NCBI GenBank assembly: GCA_021234155.1
Contig: JAJEKV010000389.1
Span: forward strand, 126,001-190,000
Origin: Isoetes taiwanensis
Lineage: Eukaryota; Streptophyta; Lycopodiopsida; Isoetales; Isoetaceae
DNA: 64,000 nucleotides
Direction of reading: 5' to 3'
The position numbers and the translations under genes are program-made. The notes beneath the pieces were generated by a model. That model was given only the letters and a program-made list of their open reading frames with translations, had not been told where the DNA came from and made no database searches. Below, one piece after another: positions 32,001 to 46,300 of this stretch (position 1 is its first letter; each line of letters opens with the position of its first letter).

Positions 32001-35000
32001 GGGTGCCAGCTCGGTTGCCCTGCAACGGGCTGCCCCGACCGTTCTAATGCTAACCCTTTGACCTAGACCTTCTCCAAAAATTCCGAAAATTGGGCTGTGT
32101 GCTGGAGATGGATTAGGAATCCAGCAGACAAAAAATCAGAATTTATTTTCGTACAATGCATTAATTACGAATTTATGAATGCCTTGCCACTGCAAAAGCG
32201 CCCCCCGACTTCTAATTGCCACATCGGGAGGAGGACAGGCCCAAACTCCGCTCCGCAGGCCTCTTGCTCCGCGATTCTCGGCCAGTAGCTGCCACGCCCC
32301 AACCGCAATGCACCAAAAACTCGCCCCCAAAATACAAACCCTTCTAGAACTTGGCAAACCACATGGTTTACGTTTCGGAGGCCCTCTCCTTGTCAGATTC
32401 GGCCGGGACCTTGCGTCGTGTCTTGACGTGGAGTGGGGGTGTTGATGCCCCGGACCCTAAAATCCCCCTGGAAGCTGCTTGCCCCGAAATTCCTCTCCCA
32501 AGGCACCGGGACGGGACGGGCACCTCCCCTCTCGGAATCGCGGATTTGGCTCTGCCAGTGGACTCAGAACGTCGACATTGCCCTGGGGACCAAGTTCTGT
32601 GGCTAGAAGACCATCCGACGTCCAAGAAGCGCCAAAGTAGCTCATGTCCAGCACACTCGTAGTCAATTGGCCTAGGATGTGGATGCTCCCTAGGGTAATT
32701 TCTCCATTCCGGACGACTCGACGAGGTCAATTTGCCATTCCCCGAGCCTCCCTGCGTTCGAACGACAAAAAACACCGCGGGTTTCTACAAGGCCGACCTC
32801 AGGACGCTCCGCGGTTTGACAAGTTCTCCCGGACTGATCTGGAATCGTTTGAGCCTTCCTGAATAGGGGCCCCTGAACGGAGGATCCAACAGTCGGATAG
32901 GGGAACGGGGCTCCAGGAGGGTGGTCATTAGCATGCGGCCCTCGGGGAGCGCTGCCAGGAAGGGCTACCTCGGGAACTTTTTTGGATCCCGCCTCCTGGG
33001 GTCCGGACTCTCGTCTCTTGTGAGGGAGCCCTGCAAGGTCCTGGCCTCGCGTTTGACTTGGGAAGGGTGCCGCCTGCTGTTGCCCCGCAACGGGCTGCCC
33101 CGGACCGCTCTAATGCTAACCCTTTGACCTAGACCTTCTCCAAAAATTCAAAAATGGGGGTCAGGCCGAGATGGATTAGGAATCCAGCAGACAAAAAATC
33201 AGAATTTATTTTCGTACAATGTATTAATTACGAATTTATGAATGCCTTGCCACTGCAAAAGCGCCCCCCGACTTCTAATTGCCACATCGGGAGGAGGACA
33301 GGCCCAAACTCCGCTCGCCGGGTTCCTCTTGTTCAAGATTCTCTACAAGTAGCGGGGCCACGCCCCAACCGCAATGCAGACAAAAAACTCGCCCCCAAAA
33401 TACAAACCCTTCTAGAACTTGGCAAACCACATGGTTTACGTTTCGGAGGCCCTCTCCTTGTCAGATTCGGCCGGGACCTTGCGTCGTGTCTTGACGTGGA
33501 GTGGGGGTGTTGATGCCCCGGACCCTAAAATCCCCCTGGAAGCTGCTTGCCCCGAAATTCCTCTCCCCAGGGCCCTGGGGACGGACGGGCGACCTCCCCT
33601 CTCCGGAACCGTGATTTGGCTCGCCAAAGTGGACTCGTGAACGCCGACATTGCCCTGGGGACCAAGTTCTGTGGCCAGAAGACCATCCGACGTCCAAGAA
33701 GCGCCAAAGTAGCTCATGTCCATTACACTCGTAGTCAATTGGCCTAGGATGTGGATGCTCCCTAGGGTAATTTCTCCATTCCGGACGACTCGACGAGGTC
33801 AATTTGCCATTCCTGTGCGGTTTCTACAAGGCCGACCTCAGGACGCTCCGCGGTTTGACAAGTTCTCCCGGACTGATCTGGAATCGTTTGGGCCTTCCTG
33901 AATAGGGGCCCCCCGAATCCGGAGGATCCAACAAATGGATAGGGGAACGGGCCCGGAGGGTGGTCATTAGCATGCGGCCCCCGGGGAGCCGCCAGAAGGG
34001 CTGCCTCGGGAACTTTTTTGGATCCCCGCCCCGGGTCCGGACTCGCCTCTCTTGTGAGGGAGCCCCGCAAGGTCCCTGGCCTCGCTTGACTTGGGGAAGG
34101 GGTGCCTCTGGGCTGTTCCCGCAACGGGCTGCCCCGACCATTCTAATGCTAACCCTTTGACCTAGACCTTCTCCAAAAATTCAAAATTGGGTCAGTAGGC
34201 CGGAGATGGATTAGGAATCCAGTGAGACAAAAATCAGAATTTATTTTCGTGACAATGCATTAATTACGAATTTATGAATGCCTTGCCGCAAAAGCGCCCG
34301 ACTTCTAATTGCCACATCGGGGAGAAGGACAGCCCAAACCCGCTCGCCGGGCCTCTTGTTCGCAGTTTTCGCCGCAGCCGGCCACGCCCCAACTACAAAA
34401 AACCAAAACTCGCCCCCAAAATCCAAACCCTTCTAGAAACGGCAAACCACAAGGTTTACGTTTGGAGGCCCTCTCCTTGTCGATTCGGCCGGACCTTGGC
34501 GCATGTCTTGACGTGGAGGGGGGTGTTGATGCCGAGCACGGACCCTAAAATCCCCCCAAAGCCGCTGTCTCGAATTTCTCTCCCCAATGCCCGGGGACGG
34601 ACGCCGGATGACCTCCCCTCTCTCGAACCGCGGATTTGGCTCGCCAATGGACTCAAAACGCCAACAATGCCCCCGGGACCAAGTTTCGCCGAAGACCACC
34701 CGACCTCCAAGAAGTGCCAAAGTAGCTCATGTCCAAAGACACTCAGAGTCAATTGGCCTAGGATGTGGATGCTCCCTAGGGTAATTTCTCCATTCCGGAT
34801 GACTGGGCGAGGTCAATTTGCCATTCCCCGAGCCTCCCTGCTCGAACGACAAAACACCGGCGGGTTTCTACAAGGCCGACCTCGGGGATTCGTCCGGGTT
34901 TGACAAGTTCTACCGGAATGATCGAATCTTTGGGCCTTCCCCAATAGGGGCCCCCGAACGGAGGATCCAACAATGGATAGGGGAACCGGCCCGGAGGGTG

Positions 35001-37127
35001 GTCATTAGCATGCGCCCCCCGGGGAGCGCCGCCAGAAGGGGTCCCGGGAACTTTTGGATCCCGCCTCCCCGGGTCCGGATTCTCGCCTCTTGTGAGGGAG
35101 CCCCGCAAGGTCCCGGGCCTCGCTTGACTTGGGAAGGGTGGGGCTGCTAGGTTCCCGCAACGGGCTGCCCCGACCGCTCTAATGCTAACCCTTTGACCTA
35201 GACCTTCTCCAAAAATTCCAAAATTGGGGTAGGCCGACATGGATTAGAATCCAGCAGACAAAAAATCAGAATTTATTTTCGCACAATGCATTAATTACTT
35301 AATTTATGAATGCCTTGCCACCGCAAAAGCCCCGACTTCTAATTGCCACATCGAGGATGACAGCCCAAACTCCGCTTCGCCGGGCCTCTTGCTCAAGCAT
35401 TCTTCGGGCAGCTAGCTCGGCCACGCCCCAACCGCAATGCACCAAAACTCGCCCCCAAAATACAAACCCTTCTAGAACTTTGCGTTTGAGGCTCGAGGCC
35501 CTCTCCTTGTCGATTCGTACGGACCTTTAAGGCCGCGGTCTTGACGCGGGAGTGGGGGTGTTGATGCCCCGGACCCTAAAAATCCCCCGAAGCCGCTTGC
35601 CCCGAATTCCTCTCCCCAAGGCCACAGGGGACGGGCGGGCGACCTCCCTCTCCCGAACCGTGATTTGGCTCGCCAATGGACTCGTAACGCCGACATTGCC
35701 CCGGGGACCAAGTTCCTCGGGCCGTAAGACCATCCGACGCCCAAGAAGCCAAAGTAGCTCATGTCCAAAGACACTCAGAGTCAATTGGCCTAGGATGTGG
35801 ATGCTCCCTAGGTAATTTCTCCATTCCGGACTGTAACTTCGACGAGGTCAATTTGCCATTTCGAGCCTCCCGGTGCGGAAACGACAAAACACCGCAAGTT
35901 TCTACAAGGCCGATTCCCGGGACGCCCTCGCTGGGTTTGACAAGTTCTCCCGGACTGATCTGGAATCGTTTGGGCCTTCCTGAATAGGGGCCCCTGAACG
36001 GAGGATCCAACAGTCGGATAGGGGAACCGGGCTCCGGGAGGGTGGTCATTAGCATGCGGCCCTTGGGGGGCGCCGCCAGAAGGGGCTGCCTCGCATTTTT
36101 TTTTTTTTTTGATCCCGCCCCGGGTCCGGACTCTCGTCTCTTGTGAGGGAGCCCTGCAAGGTCCTGGCCTCGTTTGACTTGGGGAAGGGTGCCAGCTCGG
36201 TTGCCCTGCAACGGGCTGCCCCGACCGTTCTAATGCTAACCCTTTGACCTAGACCTTCTCCAAAAATTCCGAAAATTGGGCTGTGTGCTGGACATGGATT
36301 AGGAATCCAGCAGACAAAAAATCAGAATTTATTTTCGTACAATGCATTAATTACGAATTTATGAATGCCTTGCCACTGCAAAAGCGCCCCCCGACTTCTA
36401 ATTGCCACATCGGGAGGAGGACAGGCCCAAACTCCGTTCCGTCAGTTCCCCTTGCTCCGCGTTCTCGGCCGCAGCTTCTTGGCCACGTCCCAACTGCGAC
36501 AGACCAAAACTCAGCCCCGAAAATGCAAACCCTTCTAGAACCTAGCAAACCACAGGGTTTACGTTTCAGAGGTCCTCTCCTTGTCAGATTCGGCCGGGAC
36601 CTTGCGCCGTGTCTTGACGTGGAGTGGGGGTGTTGATGCCAGAGCATGGACCCTAAAATTCCCCCGGAAGCTGCTTGCCCTGAATTTCCTCTCCCCAATG
36701 CCCTGGGGACGGACCGGCAATCTCCCCTCTTCGGAACCATGATTGGCTCTACCAATGGACTCAGAACGTCGACATTGCCCTGGGGACCAAGTTTCGTGGC
36801 CAGAAGACCACCCGACCTCCAAGAAGCGCCAAAGTAGCTCATGTCCAGCACACTCGTAGTCAATTGGCCTAGGATGTGGATGCTCCCTAGGGTAATTTCT
36901 CCATTCCGGACGACTCGACGAGGTCAATTTACCATTCCTGAGCCTCCCCGGTGCCCGAACGACAAAACACTGTGGTTTCTACAAGGCCGACCTCAGGACG
37001 CTCCGCGGTTTGACAAGTTCTCCCGGACTGATCTGGAATCGTTTGGGCCTTCCTGAATAGGGGCCCCTGAACCGAGGATCCAACGGTCGGATAGGGGAAC
37101 CGGGCTCCGGGATGGTGGTCATTAGCG
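29000..37127. repeat. Satellite array, short-unit part (period about 1.03-1.07 kb)
   Basis: The anchor ATGAATGCCTTGCC recurs on plus at 30055, 31108, 32175, 33238, 34274, 35306 and 36361. Units are GC-rich compared with the flanks. Each contains cttctagaac, ttgacgtggag, ccaaagtagctcatgtcc, cggaggatccaac, ggtggtcattagc, ctaaccctttgacctagacc and cagaatttatttt. They read ggatgtggatgctccctaggg, lacking a 60-70-bp segment seen in the long units. Open frames on both strands occur but are broken in most units. No LTR ends, primer-binding site or rDNA sequence is seen. A 15-T run at 36096-36110 replaces normal unit sequence. Confidence 0.9.
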
Positions 37128-37271
37128 TGCTCCTCCTCCCGATGCTCCTCCTCCTCCGGGAGTTTGGTAGCGTCCTCCTCCCGATGTGGCAATTAGAAGT
37201 CGGGGGGCGCTTTTGCAGTGGCAAGGCATTCATAAATTCGTAATTAATGCATTGTACGAAAATAAATTCTG
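37128..37271 (-). repeat. Inverted fragment of the array unit
   Basis: 37172-37271 is the reverse complement of the unit segment around the anchor (from atcagaatttattttcg through the anchor to cacatcgggaggagg). It is preceded by a cctcctcccgatgctcctcctcc stretch that partly repeats the same end. Beyond it, ccccacagctgttaagtagg... (37272-37310) matches nothing else here, and the array resumes at about 37315 with cttggcaaaccacagg. About 0.3 kb of the normal unit is replaced. Confidence 0.8.
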
Positions 37272-37314
37272 ATCCCCACAGCTGTTAAGTAGGATACGAA
37301 AGAATTTCCTCTTG

Positions 37315-40300
37315 CCTTGGCAAACCACAGGGTTTACGTTTCGAGGCCCCCCTCCTTGTCAGATTCGGCCGGGACCTTGCGTCGTGTCTTGACGTGGAGT
37401 GGGTGTTGACGCCATAGCACGGACCCTAAAATCCCCCCGGAAGCTGCTTGCCCCGAATTTCCTCTCCCCAAGGCCCTGGGGACGGACAAGCGACCTTCCC
37501 TCTCTGGAACCGTGATTTGGCTCTGCCAATGGACTCAGAACGTCGACATTGCCCTGGAGACCAAGTTCCGTGGCCAGAAGACCATCGGACCTCCAAGAAG
37601 TGCCAAAGTAGCTCATGTCCAGCATACTCGTAGTCAATTGGCCTAGGATGTGGATGCCGGATACTGTCGTGGAGGGCGTGAGTGTTTCTTTCTTTTGCAA
37701 AACTGACATTGCAACTTGCTCCCTAGGGTAATTTCGCCATTCCGGACGACTTGGCGAGGTCAATTTGCCATTCCGGAGCCTCCCCAATGCCCGAACAACA
37801 AAACACTGCAGTTTCTACAAGGCCGACCTCAGGACGCTCCGCAGGTTTGACAAGTTCTCCCGAACCGATCTTGAATCTTTTGGGCCTTCCCGAAGAGGGG
37901 CCTCTGAACGGAGGATCCAACGATCGGATAGGGGAACCAGGCTCCGGGAGGGTGGTCATTAGCGTGCGGCCCCCCGGGGGAGCGCTGCCAGGAAGGGCTG
38001 CCTCGGGAACTTTTTTGGATCCCGCCTCCTGGGGTCCGGACTCTCCCCTCTTGTGAGGGAGCCCTGCAAGTTCCTGGCCTAGTTTGACTTGGGGAAGGGT
38101 GCCAGCTCGGTTGCCCTGCAACGGGCTGCCCCGGCCGTTCTAATGCTAACCCTTTGACCTAGACCTTCTCCGAAAATTCCGAAAATTGGGTTGTGTGTTG
38201 GAGATGGATTAGGAATCCAACAGACAAAAAATCAGAATTTATTTTCGTACAATGCATTAATTACGAATTTATGAATGCCTTGCCACTGCAAAAGCGCCCC
38301 CCGACTTCTAATTGCCACATCGGGAGGAGGACAGTCCCAAACTCCGTTCCATCAGTTCCTCTTGCTCCGCATTCTTGGCCGCAGCTTCCCGGCCACGTCC
38401 CAACTGCAACAGACCAAAACTCGGCCGCTAAAATACAAACCCTTATAGAACTTGGCAAACCACAGGGTTTACGTTCCTCTCCTTGTCAGATTCGGCCGGG
38501 ACCTTGTGCCGTGTCTTGACGTGGAGTGGGGATGTTGATGCCAGAGCACGGACCCTGAAATCCCCCCAGAAACTGCTTGCCCTGAATTTCCTCTCTCCAA
38601 TGCCCTGGGGACGGACCGGCGACCTCCCCACTCCGGAACCATGATTTGGCTCTACCAATGGACTCAGAACGTTGACATTACCCTGGGGACCAATTTTCGT
38701 GGCCAGAAGACCACCCGAGCGCCAAAGTAGCTCATGTCCAGCGTAGTCAATTGGCCTAGGATGTGGATGCCGGATACTGTCGTGGAGGGCGTGAGTGTTT
38801 CTTTCTTTTGCAAAATCGATGTTGCAACTTGCTCCCTAGGGTAATTTCGCCATTCCGGACGACTTGGCGAGGTCGATTTGCCATTCCGAAGCCTCCCCAG
38901 TGCCCGAACGACAAAACACTGCGGTTTCTACAAGGCCGACCTCAGGACGCTCCGCAGGTTTGACAAGTTCTCCCGAACCGATCTTGAATCTTTTGGGCCT
39001 TCCCGAATAGGGGCCTCTGAACGGAGGATCCAACGGTCGGATAGGGGAACCAGGCTCCGGGAGGGTGGTCATTAGCGTGCGGCCCCCCGGGGGAGCGCTG
39101 CCAGGAAGGGCTGCCTCGGGAACTTTTTTGGATCCCGCCTCCTGGGGTCCGGACTCTCCCCTCTTGTGAGGGAGCCCTGCAAGGTCCTGGCCTCGTTTGA
39201 CTTGGGGAAGGGTGCCAGCTCGGTTGCCCTGCAACGGGCTGCCCCGACCGTTCTAATGATAACCCTTTGACCTAGATCTTCTCCGAAAATTCCAAAAATT
39301 GGGCTGTGTGCTGGAGATGAATTAAGAATCCAGCTGACAAAAAATCAGAATTTATTTTCGTACAATGCATTAATTACAAATTTATGAATGCCTTGCCACT
39401 GCAAAAGCGCCCCCGACTTCTAATTGCCACATCGGGAGGAGGACAGGCCCAAACTCCGTTCCGTCAGTTCCCCTTGCTCCGCGTTCTCGGCCGCAGCTTC
39501 TTGGCCACGTCCCAACTGCGACAGACCAAAACTCAGCCCCGAAAATGCAAACCCTTCTAGAACCTAGCAAACCACAGGGTTTACGTTTCAGAGGCCTTCT
39601 CCTTGTCAGATTCGGCCGGGACCTTGCGCCGTGTCTTGACGTGGAGTGGGGGTGTTGATGCCAGAGCATGGACCCTAAAATTCCCCCGGAAGCTGCTTGC
39701 CCTGAATTTCCTCTCCCCAATGCCCTGGGGACGGACCGGCAATCTCCCCTCTTCGGAACCATGATTGGCTCTACCAATGGACTCAGAACGTCGACATTGC
39801 CCTGGGGACCAAGTTTCGTGGCCAGAAGACCACCCGACCTCCAAGAAGCGCCAAAGTAGCTCATGTCCAGCACACTCGTAGTCAATTGGCCTAGGATGTT
39901 GATGTTGGATACTGTCGTGGAGGGCGTGAGTGTTTCTTTCTTTTGTAAAACCGACCTTGTAAGTTGCTCCCTAGGGTAATTTCGCCATTCCGGAAGACTT
40001 GGCGAGGTCGATTTGCCATTCCTGAGCCTCCCCGGTGCCCGAACGGCAAAACACTGTGGTTTCTACAAGGCCGATCTCAGGACGCTCCGCGGTTTGACAA
40101 GTTCTTCCGGACCGATCTGGAATCTTTTGGGCCTTCCCGAATAGGGGCCCTTGAACGGAGGATCCAACGGTCGGATAGGGGAACCGGGCTCCGGGATGGT
40201 GGTCATTAGCGTGCGGCCCCCGGTGGAGCGCTGCAGTGAAGGGGCTGCCGGGAACTTTTTGGATCCCGCCTCCTGGGGTACGGACTCTCCCCTCTTGTGA

Positions 40301-43300
40301 GGGACCCCTGCAAGGTCCTGGCCTCGTTTGACTTGGGGAAGGGTGCCAGCTCGGTTGCCCTGCAACGGGCTGCCCCGACCGTTCTAATGATAACCCTTTG
40401 ACCTAGATCTTCTCCGAAAATTCCAAAAATTGGGCTGTGTGCTGGAGATGAATTAAGAATCCAGCTGACAAAAAATCAGAATTTATTTTCGTACAATGCA
40501 TTAATTACAAATTTATGAATGCCTTGCCACTGCAAAAGCGCCCCCGACTTCTAATTGCCACATCGGGAGGAGGACAGGCCCAAACTCCGTTCCGTCAGTT
40601 CCTCTTGCTCCGTGTTCTCGGCTGCAGCTTCTCGGCCACGTCCCAACTGCAACAGACCAAAACTCGGCCCCCAAAATACAAACCCTTCTAGAACTTGGCA
40701 AACCACAGGGTTTACGTTTCGAGGCCCTCTCCTTGTCGATTCGCCGGACCTTTGGCCGTGTCTTGACGTGGAGTGGGGGTGTTGATGCCATAGCACGGAC
40801 CCTAAAATAAATCCCTTTAAGCCGCTGTGCTGAATTTCCTCTCCCCAAGGCCCTGGGAACGGACGGGCGACCTCCCCTCTCCGGAACCGTGATTTGGCTC
40901 TGTCAATGGACTCAGAACGTCGACATTGCCCTGGGGACCAAGTTCCGTGGCCAGAAAACCATCCGACCTCCAAGACGCGCCAAAGTAGCTCATGTCTAGC
41001 ACACTCGTAGTCAATTGGCCTAGGATGTGGATGCCGGATACTGTCGTGGAGGGCGTGAGTGTTTCTTTCTTTTGCAAAACCGACCTTGTAACTTGCTCCC
41101 TAGGGTAATTTCGCCATTCCGGACGACTTGGCCAGGTCGATTTGCCATTTCTGAGCCTCCCCGGTGCCCGAACGACAAAACACTTCGGTTTCTACAAGGC
41201 CGACCTTAGGACGTTCCGCGGTTTGACAAGCTCTCCCGGACCGATCTGGAATCTTTTGGGCCTTCCCGAAGAGGGGGCCCTGAACGGAGGATCCAACGGT
41301 CGGATAGGGGAACCAGGCTCCGGGAGGGTGGTCATTAGCGCATGGGAGCGAGCTGCAAGGAAGGGCTGCCTCGAACTTTTTTTGGATCTCGGCCTCCCCG
41401 GGTCCGTGACTCTCCCCTCTTGTGAGGGAGCCCCGCAAGGTCCCTGGCCTCGCTTGACTTGGGGAAGGGTGCCAGCTCTGGGTTGCCCCGCAACGGGCTG
41501 CCCCTAACCGCTCTAATGCTAACCCTTTGACCTAGACCTTCTCCTCAAAATTCAAAATTGGGCTGTAGGCCGGAGATGGATTAGAATCCAAGCAGACAAA
41601 AAATCAGAATTTATTTTCGCATACAATGCATTAATTACTTAATTTATGAATGCCTTGCCATCGCAAAGCTGCCCCGCCAATTCTAATTGCCACATCGGGG
41701 AGGAGGACAGGCCCAAACTCCGCTCCGCCGGGTTCCTCTTGCTCCGCGTTTCGGGCCGGGCAGCTTCTCGCCACGCCCCAACCGCAATGCAGACCAAAAC
41801 TCGCCCCCAAAATACAAACCCTTCTAGAACTTGGCAACCCACTGTGGTTTACGTTTTGGAGGCCCTCTCCTTGTCGATTCGGGCGGGACCTTGCGGGACT
41901 TGACGTGGAGAGTGGGGGTGTTGATGCCATAGCACGGACCCTAAAATCCCCCGAAGTCGTTTTGCCCCGAATTTCCTCTCCCCAAGGCCCAGGGGACGGA
42001 CGGGCGACCTCCCTCTCCTGGAATCGGGTGATTTGACCTCTCGCCAATGGACTCCTAACATCGACATTTCCCCCGGGGACCAATTTTTGTGGCCTGAAGA
42101 CCACCCCGACCTCCAAGAAGGCCAAAGTAGCTCATGTCCAAATAGAGTGAATTAGCCTAGGATGTGGATGCCTGGACATCGCCGTGGGAGGGCGTGAGTG
42201 TTTCTTTCTTTTGCAAAACCGACGTTGCAACTTGCTCCCTAGGGTAATTTCACCATTCCGGATGACTTGGCAAGGTCGATTTGCCATTCTGGAGCCTCCC
42301 CAGTGCCCGAACGACAAAACACTACGGTTTCTACAAGGCCGACCTCAGGACGCTCCGCGGTTTTACAAGTTCTCCTGGACCGATCTGGAATCTTTTGAGC
42401 CTTCCCGAATAGGGGCCTCTGAACGGAGGATCCAACGGTCGGATAGGGGAACCAGGCTCCGGGAGGGTGGTCATTAGCGTGCGGCCCCCCGGGGGAGCGC
42501 TGCCAGGAAGGGCTACCTCGGAAATTTTTTTGGATCCCGCCTCCTGGGGTCCGGACTCTCCCCTCTTGTGAGGGAGCCCTACAAGGTCCTGGCCTCGTTT
42601 GACTTGGGGAGGGGTGCTAGCTCGGTTCCCCCGCAACGGGCTGCCCCAACCATTCTAATGCTAACCCTTTGACCTAGACCTTCTCCGAGAATTCCAAAAA
42701 TTGGGCTTTGTGCTAGAGATGAATTAGGAATCTAGCTGGCAAAAAATTAGAATTTATTTTTGTACAATGCATTAATTACGAATTTATGAATGCCTTGCCA
42801 CTGCAAAAGCGCCCCCCGAATTCTAATTGCCACATCGGGAGGAGGACAGGCCCAAACTCCGTTCCGTCAGTTCCCCTTGCTCTCTCTCGGCCGCAGCTTC
42901 TTGGCCACGTCCCAACTACAACAGACCAAAACTCAGCTCCCAAAATGCAAACCTTTCTAGAACCTGGCAAACCACAAGGTTTACGTTTCGGAGGCCCTCT
43001 CCTTGTCAGATTCCGCCGGGACCTTGCGCCGTGTCTTGACGTGGAGTGGGGGTATGCCAGAGCATGGACCCTAAAATCTCCCCGGAAGCTGCTTGCCCTA
43101 AATTTCCTCTTCCCAATGCCCTGGGGACGGATCGGCGACCTCCCCTCTCCGGAACCATGATTTGGCTCTGCCAATGGACTCAGAACATCGACATTGCCCT
43201 GGAGACCAAGTTTCGTGGCCAGATCCCCGACTTCCTGAGGCGGGATTCTATCCTGCCTACAAAGTGTGCATGTATGGCTAAAGTTTTGCCCAACGGATGT

Positions 43301-46300
43301 GTGGTGAGTTGGTATAGGCCTAGTAATGCCAAAATAAATGTGCTCTTGGTCAGGGGTTCAAACCCTGGCCAGTGTATGTTTAGCTTTGGGAGTTGGTTAC
43401 TGGGGTTATACGGCCATGATCCCCGACGTGGTAGAACTTGTGTCTATACGTGTCCTCCACTTTGTCTCCCATAAGGCAGCAGGATAAGCTCCACAATAAT
43501 TGTGTGAGTATGCACCAGTAAAAATTGCCTTCCATGTAACTGGGGCTGGTATACTGGTTGTTGCCTACCCGACCTCCAAAAAGCGCCAAAGTAGCTCATG
43601 TCCAGCACACTCGTAGTCAATTGGCCTAGGATGTTGATGCCGGATACTGTCGTGGAGGGCGTGAGTGTTTCTTTCTTTCTTTTGCAAAACCGACCTTGTA
43701 ACTTGCTCCCTAGGGTAATTTCGCCATTCCGGAAGACTTGGCGAGGTCAATTTGCCATTCCTGAGCCTCCCCGATGCCCGAACGGCAAAACACTGCGGTT
43801 TCTACAAGGTCGACTCAGACGGGACGCCCCAAGGGTTTGACAAGTTCTCCTGACCGACTGAATCTTTTGGGCCTTCCCGGAAAAAGGGGGCCCCCGAACG
43901 GAGGATCCAACGGCCGGATAGGGGAACCGGGCTCCGGATGGTGGTCATTAGCATGCAGGCCCCGGGGAGCCGCTAGGAAGGGGCTGCCTCGAACTTTTTG
44001 GATCCCGCCCCCGGGTACGGACTCTCCCTCTTGTGAGGGAGCCCCGCAAGGTCCCGGCCTCGCTTTGACTTGGGAAGGGTGCCAGCCTGCTGTTCCCCGC
44101 AAGAACGGGCTGCCCCGACCATTCTAATGCTAACCCTTTGACCTAGAAAAAGAAAAAAAATTCCAAAAATTGGTTGTGTGCCGAGATGAATTAGGAATCC
44201 AGCCGACAAAAATCAGAATTTATTTTCTTACAATGCATTAATTACGAATTTATGAATGCCTTGCCACCGCAAAAGCGCCCGGACCGCTAATTGCCATCGG
44301 AGAGGAGGACAGGCCCAAACTCCGCTCCGCCGGGCCCTCTTGTTCGGTTCTCGGCCGCAGCTTCTCGGCCACATCCCAACTGCAACAGACCAAAACTCGG
44401 CCCCCAAAATACAAACCCTTCTAGAACTTGGCAAACCACAGGGTTTACGTTTCGAGGCCCTCTCCTTGTCAGATTCGGCCGGGACCTTGCGTCATGTCTT
44501 GATGTGGAGTGGGGGTGTTGATGCCATAGCACGGACCCTAAAATCCCCCTAGAAGCTGCTTGCCCCGAATTTCCTCTCCCCAAGGCCCTGGGGACGGATG
44601 GGCGACCTCCCCTCTCCGGAACTGTGACTTGGCTCTGCCAATGGACTCAGAACATCGACATTGCCCTGGGGACCAAGTTCCGTGGCCAGAAGACCATCCG
44701 ACCTCCAAGAAGCGCCAAAATAGCTCATGTCCAGCACACTCGTAGTCAATTGGCCTAGGATGTGGATGCCGGATACTGTCGTGGAGGGCGTGAGTGTTTC
44801 TTTCTTTTGCAAAACCGACCTTGTAACTTGCTCCCTAGGGTAATTTCACCATTCCGGACGACTTGGCGAGGTCGATTTACCATTCCTGAGCCTCCCCAGT
44901 GCCCGAACGACAAAACATTGCGGTTTCTACAAGACCGACCTCAGGACGCTCCGTGGTTTGACAAGTTCTCTCGGACCGATCTGGAATCTTTTGGGCCTTC
45001 CCGAATAGGGGCCCCTGAACGCAGGATCCAACGGTCGGATAGGGGAACCGGGCTCCGGGAGGGTGGTCATTAGCATGCAGCCCCCTGGGGGAGCGCTGCT
45101 AGGAAGGGCTGCCTCGGGAACTTTTTTGGATCCCGCCTCCTGGGGTCCAGACTCTCCCCTCTTGTGAGGGAGCCCTGCAAGGTCCTGGCCTCGTTTGACT
45201 TGGGGAAGGGTGCCAGCCTGCTGTTCCCGCAACGGGCTGCCCCGACCATTCTAATGCTAACCCTTTGACCTAGACCTTCTCCGAAAAATTCAAAATTGGG
45301 CTGTGTGGCCGAGATGAATTAGGAATCCAGCCGACAAAAAATCAGAATTTATTTTCGCACAATGCATTAATTACTTAATTTATGAATGCCTTGCCACCGC
45401 AAAAGCCCCGACTTCTAATTGCCACATCGGGAGGAGGACAGGCCCAAACTCCGCTCCGGCCGTTCCTCTTGTTCGCGTTCTCGGCCGCAGCCTTCTACCA
45501 CATCCCAACCGCAATGACCAAAACTCGCCCCCAAAATACAAACCCTTCTAGAACTTGGCAAACCACGTGGTTTACGTTTCGAGGCCCTCTCCTTGTCGAT
45601 TCTCGGCCGGGACCTTGAACAGGCCATGTCTTGACGTGGGAGGGGGTGTTGATGCCATAGCATGGACCTTAAAATCCCCTAGAAGCTGCTTGTTCTCAAT
45701 TTCCTCTCCCCAAGGCCCCGGGGACGGACGGGCGACCTCCCCTCTCCTGGAACCGCGTGACTTGGTTCCGCCAATGGACTCGAACGTCGACATTGCCCGG
45801 GGACCAAGTTCCTTGGCCGAAAACCATCCGCCCTCCAAGAAGCCAAAGTAGCTCATGTCCAAAGACACTCGTAGTCAATTGGCCTAGGATGTGGATGCCT
45901 GGGATCGCCGCGGGAGGGCGTGGAGTGTTTCTTTCTTTTGCAAAACCGACCTTGTAACTTGCTCCCTAGGGTAATTTCACCATTCCTGATGACTTATGAG
46001 GTCGATTGGCATTTCCGAGCCTCCCCAAAGGTCGAACGACAAAACACTGGGGTTTCTACAAGGTCGACTCTCGGACGCTCCGGGATTTGACAAGGTCTCC
46101 TGACCGATCTGGAATCTTTTGGGCCTTCCCCAAGAGGGGCCCCCTGAACGGAGGATCCAACGGCCGGATAGGGGAACGAACTCCCGGAGGGTGGTCATTA
46201 GTGGCGGCCCCTACCGGGGAGCGCCGCTAGGAAGGGCTGCCTCGGAACTTTTTTGATCCCGCCTCCGGGTCCGGACTTTCCCCCTTGTGAGGGAGCCCTA

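Noticed and set aside
43301-43365. Possible tRNA gene
   Set aside because: A and B boxes and a T-arm-like stem are present but there is no acceptor stem or anticodon arm; it fits a SINE head better.
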